Below, piece after piece: positions 22,942 to 25,077 of a DNA stretch of 25,077 nucleotides. The translations under genes were made by a program, and so were the position numbers. Location: IMG/VR virus record IMGVR_UViG_3300024348_000225, positions 1-25,077 of that record; one strand, given 5' to 3'. The notes beneath the pieces are model-generated. The model was not told where the DNA came from. It saw only the letters and a program-made list of their open reading frames with translations, and made no database searches. Numbering within the stretch: position 1 is the stretch's first letter; each line of letters starts with the position of its first letter. Source of the DNA: a virus.

Positions 22942-23217
22942 TTAACGCTTCTTAGATGGAGGTACAGAAGCACCACAGTTAGACTTCTTAACCATACCAC
23001 CTTTGTTGAAGTTACCTCTTGTAGGTGCAGGCTTACCTCCCGCTCCACGAGGCTTAGGACCACCTGCCGCTGCTGCCATACCAGGGTTAGGAGCAGGCAC
23101 AGCAGACTGAGGGGCTGCGCCACGAGGCTTAGGTCCAGCTCCACGAGGTGCCTGAGGGGATACACGAGGGTTAGTTGTTCTAGGTACTGCGGGTGTGTTT
23201 GGTCTTTGGATTCTCAT
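22942..23217 (-). CDS. Proline/arginine-rich basic protein with PKPRGA repeats
   Basis: The 91-residue product is largely disordered: Pro, Arg, Gly and Ala dominate. PKPRGA occurs at residues 29-34 and 54-59, with related QAPRGAG before. The C-terminus FNKGGMVKKSNCGASVPPSKKR carries the GG-x-VKK motif found in the 818-residue protein. AGGA is 7 bases before the ATG. Very basic with no acidic residues visible, so it may bind nucleic acid or an acidic virion surface. Function unknown. Confidence 0.55.
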   Translation of the reverse strand: MRIQRPNTPAVPRTTNPRVSPQAPRGAGPKPRGAAPQSAVPAPNPGMAAAAGGPKPRGAGGKPAPTRGNFNKGGMVKKSNCGASVPPSKKR

Positions 23218-23260
23218 TTTATATCCTACTATGAATTTTAATTATTATAATAGCTAAGAG

Positions 23261-23539
23261 CTACCACTTTTCCTTGTCAGCCCAATATGCTGCACTCATT
23301 TTACCTTTAGCAATATTCTTAGCATGTCTAGCTTTGAATGATGCTCTCTTCTTCTTCATTTGGTCCGACTCACCAGCTTTGGGTTTACCTGCTGTAGATG
23401 CACCCTGCTCCCCAAAGCGTATCATCTTAACAGTATCGCCTTCTTTAGCTAATACTGCGTGTGACTTAGTAGGGTGACTTGATGTGCGCTTAGGCTTGTT
23501 GTAGCCAGAAAACTTCTCTCCACGATACTCTACAGGCAT
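23261..23539 (-). CDS. Small conserved-type basic phage protein
   Basis: From the ATG at 23539 the product is 92 residues, MPVEYRGEKFSGYNKPKRTSSHPTKSHAVLAKEGDTVKMIRFGEQG. It ends with a dense block ASFKARHAKNIAKGKMSAAYWADKEKW. I recall this C-terminal block as recurrent in marine phage proteins, with no function assigned. GGAAG lies just upstream, and the previous gene's TGA is one base before the ATG. A longer reading to 23665 overlaps the HNH-like gene by 125 bp and has no better ribosome site, so I reject it. Basic charge suggests DNA or RNA contact. Confidence 0.65.
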   Translation of the reverse strand: MPVEYRGEKFSGYNKPKRTSSHPTKSHAVLAKEGDTVKMIRFGEQGASTAGKPKAGESDQMKKKRASFKARHAKNIAKGKMSAAYWADKEKW

Positions 23540-23540
23540 A

Positions 23541-23813
23541 TCACTTCTTCCCTGCTTTGCTGTTACGGGGGATACTTCTGTTCTTAGCTGGTGTCTGTAC
23601 ACGTAGGTTAGACTTAGTATTGTTACGTGGGTTGCCATCCTTGTGGTCAACATCCTTGCCGTCACCCTTAGAGACTAGGCCACCCTTCTCCATAGCATAA
23701 CGTGCCTTCTTACGAGAGCGGTTATCAGCCATACGCTTAGGCGACTTGTCATACTTACCTTCACCACTCATGGTGTAGTTACGATTAGTCTTCTTCTTGG
23801 GGGGTGTCGGCAT
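23541..23813 (-). CDS. Tiny HNH-like protein
   Basis: The 90-residue product is Lys/Arg-rich. It contains DVDHKDGNPRNN (residues 54-65) followed by NLRVQTPAKNRS (69-80), the core of the HNH_3-type endonuclease motif (DHxxGNxxxN...NLR...T..xN). The usual N-terminal strand of the fold is short or missing, so it may be a minimal nuclease or an inactive DNA-binding derivative. HNH proteins next to terminases can assist DNA cleavage during packaging, and this gene is six genes upstream of the terminase pair. MEKGGLVSKG at 41-50 is another copy of the GG-Lys motif. GGAAGAG precedes the ATG. Confidence 0.65.
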   Translation of the reverse strand: MPTPPKKKTNRNYTMSGEGKYDKSPKRMADNRSRKKARYAMEKGGLVSKGDGKDVDHKDGNPRNNTKSNLRVQTPAKNRSIPRNSKAGKK

Positions 23814-24060
23814 AGGGTCTCTTCCTGTCTGGGTCTAACACATCTCTGCGAGATAAGTGACCCTCTAAGTACATAGCTCTCTCTACGTGATCCAAGGAGT
23901 ACTTCACTCCAGTGTCTGCCTCTATAGCAGCCCTCACATAGAATACGTCACTTCTAGGGATATGAATACGTCTGAGTTTAGGTGTGTTACCGTCCGCTAA
24001 TGCAGAGTAAAACTCTTCTAATACGTCATCAGATGCGTATAGTTGTATGTCTTTAGTCAT
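23785..24060 (-). CDS. First small gene of the leftward operon, unknown function
   Basis: From the ATG at 24060 the product is 91 residues, MTKDIQLYASDDVLEEFYSALADGNTPKLRRIHIPRSDVFYVRAAIEADTG, then VKYSLDHVERAMYLEGHL and an acidic-basic tail. It is a mixed alpha/beta soluble protein without recognised motifs. A GTG at 24072 would add four residues. Neither start has a clear ribosome site, and a 74-nt hairpin sits 15-27 bases upstream. The 3' end overlaps the HNH-like gene by 29 bp. As the first gene it could be a small DNA-binding or regulatory protein, but that is only position-based. Confidence 0.6.
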   Translation of the reverse strand: MTKDIQLYASDDVLEEFYSALADGNTPKLRRIHIPRSDVFYVRAAIEADTGVKYSLDHVERAMYLEGHLSRRDVLDPDRKRPYADTPQEED

Positions 24061-24087
24061 AGGTGTCAACACTTATATGAAAATAAG

Positions 24088-24161
24088 TGGTACGTGTCGC
24101 AATACAAATATTGTTAGGGAGACAGGGAGGAGAGTAACACTATTGAGTGTGACACGTACCA
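24088..24161 (-). promoter_or_regulatory. 74-nt nested inverted repeat (large hairpin) upstream of the first leftward gene
   Basis: The outer arms TGGTACGTGTCGCA (24088-24101) and TGTGACACGTACCA (24148-24161) pair over 14 positions with one G-T. The inner arms AATATTGTTA (24107-24116) and TAACACTATT (24135-24144) pair at 9 of 10. The 18-base loop is pure purine except one C (plus strand gggagacagggaggagag); in leftward RNA it reads CUCUCCUCCCUGUCUCCC, like an anti-Shine-Dalgarno. A structured 5' leader, a cruciform or a packaging/terminase site are possible. Confidence 0.7.
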
Positions 24162-24170
24162 GTAAAGTAT

Positions 24171-24183
24171 AACTCTTAGAGTT
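24171..24183. promoter_or_regulatory. Palindrome AACTCTTAGAGTT, candidate operator 1
   Basis: Perfect 13-nt palindrome. It shares the 11-mer ACTCTTAGAGT with the copy 84 bp away at 24255. Confidence 0.5.
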
Positions 24184-24254
24184 CTTACTGCTCTATAAAG
24201 TTAGACTATAAGAACAGTAACACGGATATATATGTATTACAAGTAAATAGTTTG

Positions 24255-24278
24255 TACTCTTAGAGTAATACTCTAGAG
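24255..24278. promoter_or_regulatory. Palindrome TACTCTTAGAGTA plus adjacent CTCTAGAG, candidate operator 2
   Basis: Perfect 13-nt palindrome (24255-24267) followed by an 8-nt palindrome CTCTAGAG (24271-24278). An ACTCTT half-site follows at 24285-24290. Confidence 0.5.
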
Positions 24279-24364
24279 AGTTACACTCTTCCTATGTCCA
24301 ATGATCTAAATGTTACACATTCTGAATATGTTTAACTACTTAGAAGTAATACTATCATATTTGT

Positions 24365-24412
24365 ATTACTCTTCTTTAGTTATACTCTTCTTTATGTATT
24401 ACTCTTTTTATA
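24365..24412. repeat. Three imperfect tandem copies of (A/T)TACTCTTCTTTA
   Basis: Units begin near 24365, 24382 and 24398 (spacing 16-17 bp): ATTACTCTTCTTTAGTT, ATACTCTTCTTTATGT, ATTACTCTTTTTATATG. All contain the ACTCTT half-site of the nearby palindromes. AGTAATAC at 24345-24352 pairs with GTATTACT at 24363-24370. Confidence 0.6.
24377..24384 (-). promoter_or_regulatory. TATAACTA box inside the tandem repeats
   Basis: Minus-strand context AAGAGTATAACTAAAG. Same octamer as in the other leftward intergenic gaps. Confidence 0.35.
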
Positions 24413-24433
24413 TGTTTAACTATAAGTGTTTAA

Positions 24434-24447
24434 CTCTCTCTCTCTCT
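24434..24447. repeat. (CT)7 microsatellite
   Basis: Perfect CT repeat bounded by TTAA-type sequence on both sides (taa-(CT)7-taa). A polypurine tract on the minus strand. Confidence 0.8.
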
Positions 24448-24507
24448 TAACAGTTATAAGGATTTCACATTACGTGTCAATCCATAAAATGATGTACTAC
24501 CCCTAAA

Positions 24508-24515
24508 TAGTTATA
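24508..24515 (-). promoter_or_regulatory. TATAACTA box, most upstream
   Basis: Minus-strand context TTTCTATAACTATTTAGGGG. It could mark the start of the leftward transcript about 450 bases before the first gene. Confidence 0.35.
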
Positions 24516-24603
24516 GAAAGTGTTACATTAGACACACTATAGCTCTACTACCCAGTTTTCTGCTAGAGAGCCAGGGCAATAATGCAAAAACATTCCGTGG
24601 TCC

Positions 24604-24666
24604 GTATACCCCCTAGCCCTACTGTACTAGATAGGTCCGATTCGGTCTTACTTACATCTGGTATAC
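24604..24666. repeat. GTATACC / GGTATAC inverted repeat
   Basis: Seven-base arms at 24604-24610 and 24660-24666 flank a region that contains the palindrome CCGATTCGG (24637-24645). GTATAC recurs at 24701-24706 within tatatacatacgtatac, so the region may melt or bend easily. Confidence 0.35.
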
Positions 24667-24804
24667 ATTAGAGATCTGACATGTATGCTGTATATACATA
24701 CGTATACACCCTAGAGTTGTCTAACTCAAAAAGCTCGTGCGTGTATTTATACATATACGTACTACCCATGCACCCCCGGTGGCCCTCGCCCGCCCCTTAA
24801 AGCC

Positions 24805-24885
24805 ATGATGATCCTCACCGTTGCTGTTTTGAGTGCATTCCTAGTGGTTAACCTATTGAAAACATTGCATTCTTGTATGGATTGA
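24805..24885 (+). CDS. Possible 26-residue membrane peptide (doubtful)
   Basis: A plus-strand frame starting with two ATG codons encodes MMILTVAVLSAFLVVNLLK plus seven more residues, a clean single membrane span with a basic flank. No Shine-Dalgarno is visible (cccttaaagcc precedes). It would be the only rightward gene in the window. Chance is a real alternative. Confidence 0.15.
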   Translation: MMILTVAVLSAFLVVNLLKTLHSCMD

Positions 24886-24931
24886 TAAGCGGTAATTCAC
24901 TAAAAAGGTGTATTTTCTAGGGCAATCTGAA

Positions 24932-24943
24932 TTGTGATCACAA
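24932..24943. promoter_or_regulatory. 12-bp palindrome TTGTGATCACAA
   Basis: Perfect dyad in non-coding DNA. It resembles a regulator operator (TGTGA/TCACA half-sites without the CRP spacer). About one such palindrome per 4 kb is expected by chance. Confidence 0.3.
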
Positions 24944-25015
24944 AACGTAGAATGGATGCACTACCCTATCCCCCACTTGCAAGCTTTCCAAATATGCCAC
25001 CCCATCACCGTAAGG

Positions 25016-25069
25016 GCGTTTTGGTGTTATACTACATACTAGCAAAAAAAAGTTGCAGCGTTTTGGTGT
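25016..25069. repeat. 12-bp direct repeat GCGTTTTGGTGT, 42 bp apart
   Basis: Exact copies at 25016-25027 and 25058-25069 with TATACTACATACT and an A8 run between them. May be iterons, promoter elements or part of a longer repeat beyond the right edge. Confidence 0.6.
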
Positions 25070-25077
25070 CTCGCTGT

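Larger units (their letters stand above)
24073..25077. other. 1-kb non-coding control region
   Basis: There is no open frame of note on either strand until the right edge. The left half is AT-rich with many short repeats, palindromes and pyrimidine tracts; the right half has alternating GTATAC-type sequence (24600-24765), a GC-rich block (about 24765-24800) and a 12-bp direct repeat at the end. All genes to the left read away from it. It could contain the main late promoter, a replication origin, or the packaging or terminal region. Individual elements are listed separately. Confidence 0.6.

Noticed and set aside
23540-23665. N-terminal extension of the small basic protein
   Set aside because: Would overlap the HNH-like gene in another frame; the ATG at 23539 follows the upstream stop directly with GGAAG.
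24073-24480. CRISPR-like array
   Set aside because: Repeats are short, imperfect and unevenly spaced (16-84 bp), with no constant spacer length; they fit operators or tandem repeats.
24604-24666. tRNA-like sequence (GGTCCGATTCGG reminiscent of a T-arm)
   Set aside because: No acceptor stem, anticodon arm or D-arm can be folded around it on either strand.
1-25077. Integrase, transposase, rRNA or defence-system genes
   Set aside because: No such motifs found on either strand; everything convincing is late phage function. The HTH-like protein at 21210-21638 lacks any recombinase catalytic domain.

Overview
The window is part of a double-stranded DNA phage genome: the leftward-reading late (virion morphogenesis, packaging and lysis) arm of a tailed phage. 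Every convincing gene is on the minus strand. A terminase pair, a large portal, a scaffold plus HK97-type coat protein, tail-tube/nozzle-like proteins, long fibres and no tape-measure gene together suggest a short-tailed podovirus. The protein style (Gly-Gly-Lys motif proteins, a fibre N-terminus followed by xTGN repeats, many very small packaging-flank proteins) is what I associate with marine metagenomic phages. A gene for a DUF1127 protein, a family best known from Alphaproteobacteria, points weakly to an alphaproteobacterial (for example roseobacter-like) host. This is inference; no host gene is present.

In transcription order, right to left: (i) 24073-25077 is a non-coding, mostly AT-rich control region with a 74-nt nested inverted repeat, repeated ACTCTTAGAGT palindromes, pyrimidine-rich tandem repeats and a 12-bp direct repeat at the right edge. 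(ii) 22078-24060 holds seven small genes, including a tiny HNH-like protein, two basic proteins, a beta-rich protein and the DUF1127 protein. (iii) 19757-22012 is the packaging module: small terminase, an HTH-like protein and large terminase, the last with a TTG start buried in the preceding gene. (iv) 12741-19754 is the head module: portal, a 67-residue-class protein, an 818-aa protein with a methyltransferase-like domain, scaffold, and major capsid protein, with stem-loops separating the last three. (v) 2351-12673 is the tail and adhesin module: a small structural protein, a 1278-aa fibre with its chaperone, a 23-residue-repeat protein, an Ig-like protein, tail-tube and nozzle proteins, a second repeat fibre and a glycine-rich tip-like protein. 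(vi) 1274-2346 is the lysis cassette: M15 peptidase endolysin, two membrane proteins and a candidate unimolecular spannin. (vii) 1-1156 is the start of an alanine-rich probable internal virion protein that runs off the left edge.

The genes are tightly packed, with TAATG or ATGA junctions and AAGGA/GAGGA ribosome sites. An octamer, TATAACTA on the minus strand, recurs in the few real intergenic gaps and is a candidate leftward promoter element. The most unusual items are the 818-aa multidomain protein (pretoxin-like hydrophobic segment, methyltransferase-like fold, EF-hand-like loop), a glycine-glycine-lysine motif shared by four proteins, the phage-borne DUF1127 gene, and the structured control region at the right.
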